23,945 nucleotides of DNA from CAZJYC01 sp964550165 (GTDB lineage: Bacteria > Acidobacteriota > Aminicenantia > Aminicenantales > Aminicenantaceae). The DNA is taken from assembly GCA_964550165.1 (NCBI GenBank), contig CAZJYC010000039.1:1-23945 (forward strand), in the 5' to 3' direction. Both the position numbers and the translations under genes were made by a program. The notes under the pieces were generated by a model that saw only the letters and a list, made by a program, of their open reading frames with translations, had not been told where the DNA came from and made no database searches. Every line of letters begins with the position of its first letter. Position 1 is the stretch's first letter. Below, piece by piece: positions 7,183 to 15,082 of this stretch.

Positions 7183-7384
7183 GAGGCTGGGCCGAAGCCG
7201 CAGGCAGAGCGCGGCGCACAGCGCCTCGCAACGACTCCGTCGGATGGCCGCGCGTCCTCCGCTCGCCCGTCGTGACAACGCAACAAAATAAATTGATTAT
7301 ACGAAAGCGCCGCCGGGAGGTCGTATAGAAGAAATAAGGGGTCGTGCAGGATGAAAAGATTTATCGGTTGCGTTTGTATGAGTT
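7183..7384. other. GC-rich convergent junction with inverted repeats, no gene
   Basis: Between the plus-strand operon and the end of the minus-strand operon the sequence changes character. Positions 7185-7270 are very GC-rich and rich in CG dinucleotides compared with the flanks. They include GGCGC/GCGCC arms (7213-7217 and 7221-7225). A second pair of arms, TATACGA (7298-7304) and TCGTATA (7321-7327), follows and could form a bidirectional stem between convergent transcripts, though no strong T run is present. No coding frame is convincing. This looks like an inserted intergenic repeat. Confidence 0.4.
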
Positions 7385-7555
7385 TCAATGAAAAAAAATA
7401 AAGTAAATAAGCGTAAGAGCCGCAAAGATAGCGGCAAAAATGAAAAGATAACTGGCCGATTTTCTTTCCACCCTGAAAATGCGGACCGAGAGAGCGGTGA
7501 GGATGATGGAGAGCGGAAGAAGAACCATCAAGACAAAGATTAGTTTCTCTCCCAT
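7385..7555 (-). CDS. Small two-helix membrane protein (56 residues), unknown function
   Basis: Reading from ATG 7555 to TGA 7385 gives 56 residues with two clear hydrophobic segments: about 5-23 (LIFVLMVLLPLSIILTALS) and about 36-55 (YLFIFAAIFAALTLIYFIFF). A short basic loop (RIFRVERKSA) joins them. That loop favours a hairpin with both ends outside the cytoplasm. Codon choice looks coding and CAGG lies about six bases before the ATG. It is in the same direction as the glycosyltransferase ending at 7627, 71 bases downstream of it, so it may be the last gene of the polysaccharide operon. I do not recognise a family. It could be an accessory subunit of a membrane enzyme, or an unrelated microprotein. 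Confidence 0.55.
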   Translation of the reverse strand: MGEKLIFVLMVLLPLSIILTALSVRIFRVERKSASYLFIFAAIFAALTLIYFIFFH

Positions 7556-7626
7556 CTAGCGCCTGAAACCAGCACCTATTGTAGTCAAATTTTCCCATTC
7601 AGGCAAAAGATTTTTTTGCATTAAAA

Positions 7627-8808
7627 TCATGGAAAATAGAATTTTTCCTTTTGTTTCAATAATTCCTCATAGAGCTTGGCGATTTTCTCGACCATTTTTT
7701 CCTTGCTGAAATGCGAAGCCATCGCTTTTCCCGATTTTCCCATTTCAGCCCTTTTTTCACTGTCTTCCAAAAGAATCCCGATGGATGTGGCCAGCTCTTC
7801 GGGATTCTTGGGAGGAACCAGAAAGCCGTTCTTTCCGTGGATGACCAGATCAGGAATTCCTCCGACGCGGCTGGCAACAATCGGTTTGCCAAGGGCCATA
7901 GCCTCAGCCAAAACGCGTCCCATTCCTTCGTTCAGCGAAGGCAGGACAAAGATATCATAGAGGGATAGAATCCGGGCGATGTCGTCCCGCCAGCCCAGAA
8001 AAGCGACATGTTTTTCAATGCCGAGCTCGGCTGTTTTTCTCTCCAGTCTTGGCCTCAGATCGCCGTCTCCGGCGAAGACAAAAAAGACGCTGGTTTTTTT
8101 TGCCAGTATGTGTCGGGCGGCTTCTATCAATACTTCAGGGCCTTTGACCGTCGCCAGCCTTCCCGCTGTCCCGACGACCAAAGAGTCTGCCGGTATGCCC
8201 AGCCGGCTCTTGATATTATGTTTTTCGCCTGGAGGCAACTCCGTGAATTTGTCGAGCTCGATTCCGCTATGGATGACAACACATCGATTCTCCTCGGCGA
8301 CCCGGAAAGATACATAATCTTCTTTTTCTTGCCGGGTTAAAGCCACAAGCCTGTCGGTTATTCGCGAGGCGAGCTTTTCGAGAAAGAGGAAGACTTTCGT
8401 TTTTCCTTGTCCGAAATAACCGAAAAAGACATGGCCGTGCGGGGTATGGATGATGACCGGAGTTTTTGCCAGCTTCGCTGCCAGCCGCCCCAAGAGACCG
8501 GCTTTGGAAGTGTGAGTGTGGACGATGTCGAACCTCTTTTTCTTTAAAAGATTATAAAGCTTCAGGAGTGCGACAGGGTCACGGATCGGGTTGATATCTC
8601 TCACCAATTCCGGGATATAAAAGTAAGGAATACCGTGCTCCTCAACTTGGTTTTTTCTGTCCTGACCCGCATTTTCAACCGGCCCAGCGGCAAGGCTGAC
8701 TTCATACCGGCTTCTGTCCAATCCAGTTAGGGTCAGAAAAGTATTTTCGGCAGAGCCGCCTTTGTCGAGGCGGGTGATGACGTGCAAGACTCTGATTTTA
8801 GAGGCCAT
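7627..8808 (-). CDS. Glycosyltransferase family 4 (GT-B fold), third GT4 of the operon
   Basis: The product is 393 residues from the ATG at 8808. It shows a GT4 N-terminal domain beginning IRVLHVITRLDKGGSAENTF and a C-terminal nucleotide-sugar-binding domain with the E-x7-E motif in EGMGRVLAE followed by GKPIVASRVGG. Such enzymes are retaining glycosyltransferases that use UDP- or GDP-sugars on lipid-linked acceptors at the inner membrane. A TTG nine bases earlier is possible but ATG gives the usual family start. The beginning overlaps the end of the GT9 gene by 11 bases. Sugar and linkage cannot be predicted. Confidence 0.9.
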   Translation of the reverse strand: MASKIRVLHVITRLDKGGSAENTFLTLTGLDRSRYEVSLAAGPVENAGQDRKNQVEEHGIPYFYIPELVRDINPIRDPVALLKLYNLLKKKRFDIVHTHTSKAGLLGRLAAKLAKTPVIIHTPHGHVFFGYFGQGKTKVFLFLEKLASRITDRLVALTRQEKEDYVSFRVAEENRCVVIHSGIELDKFTELPPGEKHNIKSRLGIPADSLVVGTAGRLATVKGPEVLIEAARHILAKKTSVFFVFAGDGDLRPRLERKTAELGIEKHVAFLGWRDDIARILSLYDIFVLPSLNEGMGRVLAEAMALGKPIVASRVGGIPDLVIHGKNGFLVPPKNPEELATSIGILLEDSEKRAEMGKSGKAMASHFSKEKMVEKIAKLYEELLKQKEKFYFP

Positions 8809-9856
8809 GGCGGTCAATCATTTTTTGGACTTCGCCTCGGACATCGTCCACTGTTACCGACTTCAGGCACTTCAGATGGTCGCAGCGAACAGATTTTCCC
8901 TTGTAGCAGGGACTGCAGCTCAAGTCCTTGCGGATGATGACGGCGGAGTCGGAATAGGGCCCGGTTCTTGCAACATTTGTCGGCCCGTAAATGCCGATGG
9001 CTGGCGTTTGGACCGCAGTGGCCACATGCAAAAGCCCGCTGTCGTTGCTCAGAAAAAGGCTGCATTTTGCGATTAAGGCTGCGGTCTGGCCCAAGGTGGT
9101 TTTTCCGGTCATCAGAAGAGGGCTGGAGGTCATCAAGCTGCTTATCTCCTCTGCCAGGCTCGTCTCCTCAGCCCCTCCGAAGAGGATAACAGAAGCGCCG
9201 CAATGGCTCATAATCCAATCCGCCAGCCTGGCAAAATTCTCTTTAGGCCATCTCTTGAAAGAGGCCTGATGAACGCCTGACCCTGGATGCATGCCTATGA
9301 CTCTCCTTCCTTCAAGGCTGTTTTGGGCGAAAAATCTTCGGGCATAGGTTCTGTCATCATCTGAAAGAAAAATGCACAGGCTCTTGTCGTCAACTTTAAT
9401 GCCCAGACTCTGGACAAGGCTGATGTTTGTTTCGACCTCATGGCTCCGTGAATCGAAATCTATTTTCAGGTTGTAGAACCAGCCTTTCCCCCCGATATCT
9501 TCCCCCAGCCTCAGCGGGATTCGCGCCAGATAGCAGAGAAGGCCTGTTTTCACCGGGTTTGTCCCGGTTGAGGCGATGCTCAGAGAAAAGTTTTCTTTTC
9601 CGAGCTCGCGGATGAGCTTTATTTTTCCCCGGATTCCTCGGTATTTTCCGTCTCCGATGATAATTTTTTTATCGATCAAAGGACTTCCTTCCAAAACCTT
9701 TTCCGCGCCGTAAGGACCCAAAAGAAAGTGAATTTTTGAGGAAGGACAGGCCTTGCGCAGGGCTCGGAGCGCAGGCGTTAAGAAAATCATGTTGCCGATA
9801 CCGCCCATCATGACAATCAGGATTTTCTCGGGCTTAAATGATTCAAGCTGCGCCAT
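8798..9856 (-). CDS. Glycosyltransferase family 9, ADP-heptose:LPS heptosyltransferase-like (copy 1)
   Basis: The 352-residue protein has the GT9 layout: an N-terminal Rossmann domain with ILIVMMGGIGNMIFLTPAL and a C-terminal domain with LSNDSGLLHVATAVQTPAIGIYGPT. It ends with the cysteine cluster often seen in this family (CSPCYKGKSVRC, then C in HLKCLKS). GT9 members transfer heptose or related sugars in LPS core and other glycans. The start lies four bases after the stop of the second GT9 gene, with which it forms a pair. The cognate ADP-heptose synthesis genes are not in the window, and some GT9 enzymes use other donors, so the donor is open. Confidence 0.88.
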   Translation of the reverse strand: MAQLESFKPEKILIVMMGGIGNMIFLTPALRALRKACPSSKIHFLLGPYGAEKVLEGSPLIDKKIIIGDGKYRGIRGKIKLIRELGKENFSLSIASTGTNPVKTGLLCYLARIPLRLGEDIGGKGWFYNLKIDFDSRSHEVETNISLVQSLGIKVDDKSLCIFLSDDDRTYARRFFAQNSLEGRRVIGMHPGSGVHQASFKRWPKENFARLADWIMSHCGASVILFGGAEETSLAEEISSLMTSSPLLMTGKTTLGQTAALIAKCSLFLSNDSGLLHVATAVQTPAIGIYGPTNVARTGPYSDSAVIIRKDLSCSPCYKGKSVRCDHLKCLKSVTVDDVRGEVQKMIDRHGL

Positions 9857-9860
9857 AATC

Positions 9861-11003
9861 TCAGCCTTTTTTTAAAAATTTTGAGAGGAGCTTTTCTGCC
9901 GCGCGGAGCATTTCTTCGGCTGTAATCAGTCTCAGGCAGTCATGGGTCTTTAACCGGCAGCTGGCGTCGTTGCAGGGCATGCAGGCTAAATCCTTGCGCA
10001 GGACAATATGCCCCTCCTCATAGGGCCCCCATTTCTCAGGAAGAGTCGGGCCCATGGTGGACACGGTCGGAGTCCCCAGGGCGACGGCCAGGTGAAGAGG
10101 CCCGGAGTTGTTGCAGAGCAAGAGCTGGCAGGATTGGATAAGAGCAAGAAGGTTTTTGACCGGCTGATTCAGGAAAATTGAACAATTGTTTTTCATCACC
10201 GTTTTGACCTGACCGATCCATTTCTCCTCTCCCGGGCCTCCTATCAAGACAATTTTTGCCCCGAATTTCTCCATCAGGGCCTTTCCAACCTGAGCGAACC
10301 TTTCTGCTGGCCATTTTTGAGTCGGATAGTACCCTCCAGGATGAATGCCGATGAGCAGGTCCCCGTGCTCGATATTTTGACCTTCCAAGAATTTTTTTAT
10401 CGCTTCCCGGGCTTCTCTGGAGGCTGAAATTCTCAAGCTCTTGCTGGCGATGTCCAGTCCCACGCTTCTGACGATATCCAGGATTTCCTCAACGGCATGG
10501 AGAGGTTTTTTTTTATGCTTGACAGGCTTATGAAAGAGAAATCCCCGCCCGGATGTGCCGTACCCAACCCTGTAGCGGGCTCCGCTTAAGAAACACACTA
10601 AAGCATTGCCGAAAGTGTAATCGCAGGTTAAATCTACGGCGAGGTCAAACCGATGGCCGGCTAACTTTCTGGCAAGCCTCGCCTTTTCCAGAAACGTTCC
10701 TCGTTTCTCATAAGCCACGATTCTATCGATAAAATCTACTCTATCCAGAATATCCCTGACATAAGAATTCGAAAGGACAGTGACTTCACTTTGAGGCAGG
10801 CTTTCCTTGATCGCCCGGAAGGCGGGGATGGAGACAACGGCATCGCCCAGCCTGTTAAGGGCAATAACCAGGACTTTTTTGACCTTATTCCGGTCGAATA
10901 TTCTTTTTCTCATCCGGAAAGTCAGCAGGGAAAGGAGAAGAAAAAACAGCTCGCGTTTCTTCATCACCACGGATTTGCCTATTTTTTTAAACCTTAACGG
11001 CAT
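9861..11003 (-). CDS. Glycosyltransferase family 9, heptosyltransferase-like (copy 2)
   Basis: This 380-residue protein has a basic N-terminal extension, then the GT9 start VKKVLVIALNRLGDAVVSIPAF. The C-terminal donor site is LLCNNSGPLHLAVALGTPTVSTMGPT and a cysteine cluster follows (CMPCNDASC and later C). The conserved Asp of the NDSG motif is Asn here (NNSG). The ATG at 11003 overlaps the methyltransferase gene by 17 bases; an internal ATG at 10964 (MKKRELFF) would drop 13 residues and is also possible. Together with the neighbouring GT9 it probably adds two related sugars in sequence. Confidence 0.87.
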   Translation of the reverse strand: MPLRFKKIGKSVVMKKRELFFLLLSLLTFRMRKRIFDRNKVKKVLVIALNRLGDAVVSIPAFRAIKESLPQSEVTVLSNSYVRDILDRVDFIDRIVAYEKRGTFLEKARLARKLAGHRFDLAVDLTCDYTFGNALVCFLSGARYRVGYGTSGRGFLFHKPVKHKKKPLHAVEEILDIVRSVGLDIASKSLRISASREAREAIKKFLEGQNIEHGDLLIGIHPGGYYPTQKWPAERFAQVGKALMEKFGAKIVLIGGPGEEKWIGQVKTVMKNNCSIFLNQPVKNLLALIQSCQLLLCNNSGPLHLAVALGTPTVSTMGPTLPEKWGPYEEGHIVLRKDLACMPCNDASCRLKTHDCLRLITAEEMLRAAEKLLSKFLKKG

Positions 11004-11811
11004 AGGCTTTCATGGCCTCCCCAAAGTTCTTCCCTGTCAGGGCATGGACAATAAGAGTGAGACAGTCCACAATCTTTTTGGAAAGCTCTATCTGAGCCAG
11101 GTCCAGGTCTATTTTTATCACTTTAAATCCCGTTTCCCTGAGCATCGCGGTCAGAGTCTTGGCGGAAAAATGGAAGAGGTGAAGCTCCTTGGCCTGGGCG
11201 GAGAAGAGCATGAGCTTTCGCCGCTTCGCCAGAAGATACAGGATTCGGGTGATGAAGTTCCTCAAATTGGGCGTGGCGGCAACGAGCAGGCCATCCCTGC
11301 GCAATATTCTGTGGACTTCTTTCAGGGAAGACTTTGGGTCAGGAAGATGCTCCAGGCTATGCCAGAGCGTGACGACATCGAAGCTTTCAGCCGGAAAACG
11401 CGCCTCTTCCAGCTCGCCTCGAAAAACCTCGATTTTCAAGGACTCTCGCACATGTTTACAGGCGTACTCTGAGATCTCTGTCCCGTGAACGTCGAAGCCT
11501 TTCTCTCTGGCGAGCCTCAAGAAAGTCCCTTCCCCAAAGCCCACATCCAGCAGCCTGCCGCTGGCTTTGTATTTCACCAGAGCTTTCAATCTCCCTGCCC
11601 ACATGGGAATCCTTCTCTTCATCTGCTTTTCCAGCCACTCTCTGTAATAGTCTTCCCGGTAATGTTCCTCGATGGACTGCCTGTCAGGCTGGGGATTGGT
11701 GTAGACAAGCCCGCAGTTTTCGCAGCGGACCACTTTAAAGGGCTCTTCGGCCACCTGAACCACTTTTGTCCTGTTCAGTCCGCAGAGGTTGCAGTTGACG
11801 AATCCCGGCAA
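10987..11811 (-). CDS. SAM-dependent class I methyltransferase with N-terminal zinc ribbon
   Basis: The 274-residue product starts with a four-cysteine ribbon (C7, C10, C30, C33: CNLCG and CENCG) followed by LVYTNPQPD. A Rossmann methyltransferase domain follows, with SAM motif I LLDVGFGEGTFL near 88-99 and the post-motif LWHSLEHLPDP near 150. This architecture is common among sugar or glycan methyltransferases in polysaccharide clusters. It overlaps the upstream GT4 gene by 37 bases, unusually long, and the downstream GT9 by 17 bases, so translation is likely coupled. The probable job is O- or C-methylation of a sugar in the repeat unit or capping of the chain; the target is unknown. Confidence 0.88.
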   Translation of the reverse strand: MPGFVNCNLCGLNRTKVVQVAEEPFKVVRCENCGLVYTNPQPDRQSIEEHYREDYYREWLEKQMKRRIPMWAGRLKALVKYKASGRLLDVGFGEGTFLRLAREKGFDVHGTEISEYACKHVRESLKIEVFRGELEEARFPAESFDVVTLWHSLEHLPDPKSSLKEVHRILRRDGLLVAATPNLRNFITRILYLLAKRRKLMLFSAQAKELHLFHFSAKTLTAMLRETGFKVIKIDLDLAQIELSKKIVDCLTLIVHALTGKNFGEAMKAYAVKV

Positions 11812-12926
11812 AGCAGCTCCTCATAAAGTTTTTCTGTCAAAGCGACGTTGCGTTCGATGCTGAAAAGCTTCTCCACCCTTTCCCTGGCGGCCGTTCCCAT
11901 TCTTTTCCGTTTTTTTTCATCCTGGGCCAGATCCAGGATTGCCTCAGCCAGCCGCTCGGAATCGCCGGGAGGGACGAGCATCCCGGTTATCCCGTCCTCC
12001 ACGGCTTCTGGATTGCCGCCCAATTCGGTGGCGATGACGGGTTTGGAAGAGGCCATGGCTTCCAGGATAACCCTGGAAAATCCTTCCAGATCCGTCGAGC
12101 CCAGGACAAAAATATCAAGGCTTCCTAAAATCTGAGGAACGTCTTCTCGATATCCGGTGAAGAGGACTTTCTCTTCTACCCCTAACTCTTGGCTCAAGGC
12201 CTGGAGCTTTTTCCTGTAGTTCTCATTCCCGTCCCCGACAATGACGAACTTGATTTGGGGAATGGCTCTGGCCACATCGGCAGCGGCTTTGAGCAGAATC
12301 TCCTGCCCCTTTCGAGGGAGGATTTGACCTATCGTTCCGATTAAAAGGCAATCGTCTTCGATTCCAGATTGACACCTGAATTTTTTATCGTCGAGATGAG
12401 GTCCGAACTCTTTGAGGTCAACGCCATTGGGGATGACGGCAATTTTTTCGGGCTGAGGTGCGAACCGTTCCAATCTCTTCCTGGCCGCGTTGGAGACTGC
12501 GATGACCTTTGTGGCCAGGCTCAACAAAAGCTTATCGAAGATTTTTTTCTCGGGGTCGCTGACGCGGAGATGCCAGATGAGAGGTTTTCCGGTCAATCGG
12601 GCAGCTATCCCGGCGCAGAAAGTCTGGCGGGGAGAATCGGTATGAACCAAATCGATTTTTTTATCCCTGATAAACCTTATAAATTTCCATACCGATGAAA
12701 GCGCGGCAAAAAATTTCGGACCTCTCAGGCGGCCCGTTTTGATTAGAACAGTCTTGATGCCGAGTCTTTCCGCAGTTTGTTTAAAATTTCCTTCGGAAGG
12801 ACAGGCAAGGTAAGGAGTGAATCTCTTTCTGTTCAGCCTTTGAAGAAGCAGGAGGAGGCTTCTCTGTCCTCCGCCGACCATCTGGCCGGAAAGAGAGGTG
12901 AAGAAGAGATTATAGCGTCTCATCAT
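11775..12926 (-). CDS. Glycosyltransferase family 4, second GT4 of the operon
   Basis: The product is 383 residues. N-terminal acceptor-domain features include SLSGQMVGGGQRSLLLLLQ and LVHTDSPRQTFCAGI. The C-terminal domain has VIPNGVDLKEF, IGQILPRKGQEILLKA and the E-x7-E motif in EGFSRVILEAMASSKPVIAT. It is a retaining GT-B enzyme acting on a lipid-linked acceptor. The first 17 bases overlap the end of the preceding GT4 gene, and its end runs 37 bases into the methyltransferase. Two consecutive ATG codons are present; the first is annotated. Confidence 0.9.
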   Translation of the reverse strand: MMRRYNLFFTSLSGQMVGGGQRSLLLLLQRLNRKRFTPYLACPSEGNFKQTAERLGIKTVLIKTGRLRGPKFFAALSSVWKFIRFIRDKKIDLVHTDSPRQTFCAGIAARLTGKPLIWHLRVSDPEKKIFDKLLLSLATKVIAVSNAARKRLERFAPQPEKIAVIPNGVDLKEFGPHLDDKKFRCQSGIEDDCLLIGTIGQILPRKGQEILLKAAADVARAIPQIKFVIVGDGNENYRKKLQALSQELGVEEKVLFTGYREDVPQILGSLDIFVLGSTDLEGFSRVILEAMASSKPVIATELGGNPEAVEDGITGMLVPPGDSERLAEAILDLAQDEKKRKRMGTAARERVEKLFSIERNVALTEKLYEELLCRDSSTATSAD

Positions 12927-14052
12927 GGGTCATTTTTGGCTGTGCGATCAAGGACTGATAGAGAGCCTCAATTTCCGAGATCATTTTTTTTCTGGTGAAT
13001 TTTTCTTCGAACCTCATCCTTCCCCTCCTTCCCATCTCTTTTGCCTTTTGGGGATTATGCAGAAGTTCACCGATCGCCCGGGCAAGGGCGTCCGGATTTC
13101 GAGGAGGCACCAAGAAACCCGTCTCGCCGTTCAGGACGACTTCAGGAATGCCGCCAACCGCTGTGGCAACCACAGGCTTTTCGCAAGCCATGGCTTCGAT
13201 AATCGCTAATCCCAATCCTTCCCTGGACGATGAGGGGAGGACGAAAACATCCATCAGGGAAAGAAGTTGCGCCGCGTCTGTCCTTGTCCCCGCAAAAATC
13301 ACTCTGTCCTGAATTTTTAAATCTCGAGTCAAATTTTCCAGTTTTTCGCGTAACATTCCGTCGCCCACAATTAAAATTCTAACATGAGGAAAAGACTCGA
13401 ACACCGCAGGAGCGGCCCGGATGAGGTCAGCCTGCCCTTTGTGAGGCGCCAGGGATGAAATGGTGCCCACCACGGAATCCTCAGGATGGATCCCGAGCTG
13501 TGTTTTAAGAGAAGAGCTATTTTTTCGCAGGAAAAATTTCTCTTCATCCACGCCGTTATAGATGACCATGACCTTAGAGGGTTTGATTCCTTCGCATTCT
13601 GTCACAAATTTTTTTACGGCTTCTGAGCAGCATACGATTTTATGTGTCAGAAAACTCAAAATTCTTTCCATAAGAATGTGCCTTTTTCTGTAGTTCCAGT
13701 ACGTGCTGTGAACATGGCTGATGAGGGCGGGAACTCCGGACAATTTCGCGGCGATCCTTCCGATGACAGAAGCGAAATAGCCGTGGCAGTGGATGATATC
13801 CGGGCCTTCTTTTCTCAAAAGCCGGACAAACTTTATGGCTTGGATCGGGTTGTGATAGTTCTGAATGTCCAATATTTTAGTCTGTATGCCGCTTTCTTCG
13901 AGCTCGTCAGCGATCTCGCCGCCTCTGGCAAGGCACCAGACGCACACCGCAAATTTTTCTCTATCCAGGCCCTTGGCCATCTCAGCAATTACCCGTTCTG
14001 CGCCGCCGACCTTCAGGTCTTCCACCAATTGGAGAATTCTGGATTTTGCCAT
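12910..14052 (-). CDS. Glycosyltransferase family 4, first GT4 of the operon
   Basis: This 380-residue enzyme begins ILQLVEDLKVGGAERVIAEMA, the usual GT4 glycine-rich start, with DIIHCHGYFASVIG in the acceptor domain. VIYNGVDEEKF, ISSLAPHKGQADLI and EGLGLAIIEAMACEKPVVATAVGG form the donor site. It begins 10 bases after the CgeB-like gene and overlaps the next GT4 by 17 bases. The three GT4 genes differ enough that they probably add different sugars. Confidence 0.9.
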   Translation of the reverse strand: MAKSRILQLVEDLKVGGAERVIAEMAKGLDREKFAVCVWCLARGGEIADELEESGIQTKILDIQNYHNPIQAIKFVRLLRKEGPDIIHCHGYFASVIGRIAAKLSGVPALISHVHSTYWNYRKRHILMERILSFLTHKIVCCSEAVKKFVTECEGIKPSKVMVIYNGVDEEKFFLRKNSSSLKTQLGIHPEDSVVGTISSLAPHKGQADLIRAAPAVFESFPHVRILIVGDGMLREKLENLTRDLKIQDRVIFAGTRTDAAQLLSLMDVFVLPSSSREGLGLAIIEAMACEKPVVATAVGGIPEVVLNGETGFLVPPRNPDALARAIGELLHNPQKAKEMGRRGRMRFEEKFTRKKMISEIEALYQSLIAQPKMTHDETL

Positions 14053-14062
14053 TGCCTGCTTA

Positions 14063-15082
14063 TTATTTCTTCTTTCCGTTATCCTCTAACTCGCAAACGG
14101 AGAGGATTTGCCTGACTCGGTGGATATAAGTATGCTTTTGAATAACTTCCTCATAGCCCAGGCTGGCAATACGCTCTCTCTCTTCTTTATGATGAAGATA
14201 ATAATCGATTTTTTCTCTTAAGTCTTCAAGATTTTTAAAGATGACCAGATGCTTCCCGTCTTCGAAAAGAGTCTGGACATCTTTTTGAGCGTCGACCAGG
14301 AGGAAAGCCCGGCAGGCAAGGGTCTCGTAGACCTTAGGGCTGGCCTGATAGCAGGGGATTTTTTCGTCCTGATAATGAATGGCGAGGGTGATTTTGCTGC
14401 TGCTCAGAATCTTTGTCCATTCTTCTGGCCTTAAGCCTCTGTCTTTAGCGAATTTTTGGAGCGTGGATGCGGGAGCCAGTTTGTTCCATCCCGGTCCCCA
14501 GACTTTAAGGTCAAAATCGCTTATTTTCTCAAGAATCTGAGCCCGATTCGGATAAAAAGAGCCGACAAAAGTGACATCGCTGCCCCATTCTCTCTTCTCC
14601 TCCGGAGTCAGCTCTGCTTTTCTATGGATTTCCGGATCGCAGGCAAATGGAAGGAAGTGGGCTGGAATTCCTGTTTTTTCCAAGATTTCTTGGGCTTCTG
14701 TGCCTCCGCAGAAGATAAAATCATAATAACGGGCGGCATCGAGTATGGGCTGAAAATCTGAGGGAATGTCCACAGTCCAGAGCGCTGTTTTGATTCTCAT
14801 CTTACGAATTCTTTCGACTGTTTCCGGCAAAAGGCGCTGACCGCCGGCCACAAGACAGAAGTCTGGCTTTTTTTGAACGGCAAGGGAGGTCATTTTATGA
14901 TTGAGCCTCTTGAGGTCCCACTCTTGCAGAGCTTTAACGCCTTGCCTTATTCTGCCAGGAATGATGAACGCCCGGTCCTCGAAGGAGATTAAAGAATGCC
15001 TTAATCTTATTATTGCTTTTTCGATATACTCGCTGATGGTCAAGAAATGAGGGTTGTGGTAGCTGGAAAAAAGAATCTTCAT
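14063..15082 (-). CDS. CgeB-like glycosyltransferase (GT1_2 type)
   Basis: The 339-residue protein resembles the CgeB/Glyco_trans_1_2 group: a divergent N-terminal half with KPDFCLVAGGQRLLP and ALWTVDIPSDF, then YYDFIFCGGTEAQE, HFLPFACDPEIH and VTFVGSFYPNRA. The C-terminal domain contains SPKVYETLACRAFLLVD and a final helical segment (HHKEERERIASLGYEEV). Such proteins are GT-B enzymes found in polysaccharide and spore-coat loci; donors are largely unknown. Its ATG overlaps the stop of the flippase gene by four bases (ATGA-type), a strong sign of coupling. Confidence 0.82.
   Translation of the reverse strand: MKILFSSYHNPHFLTISEYIEKAIIRLRHSLISFEDRAFIIPGRIRQGVKALQEWDLKRLNHKMTSLAVQKKPDFCLVAGGQRLLPETVERIRKMRIKTALWTVDIPSDFQPILDAARYYDFIFCGGTEAQEILEKTGIPAHFLPFACDPEIHRKAELTPEEKREWGSDVTFVGSFYPNRAQILEKISDFDLKVWGPGWNKLAPASTLQKFAKDRGLRPEEWTKILSSSKITLAIHYQDEKIPCYQASPKVYETLACRAFLLVDAQKDVQTLFEDGKHLVIFKNLEDLREKIDYYLHHKEERERIASLGYEEVIQKHTYIHRVRQILSVCELEDNGKKK

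Noticed and set aside
7128..7598. 156-codon minus-strand frame across the convergent junction
   Set aside because: It runs through the GC-rich repeat segment with an implausible composition and conflicts with the better 56-residue membrane protein in another frame.
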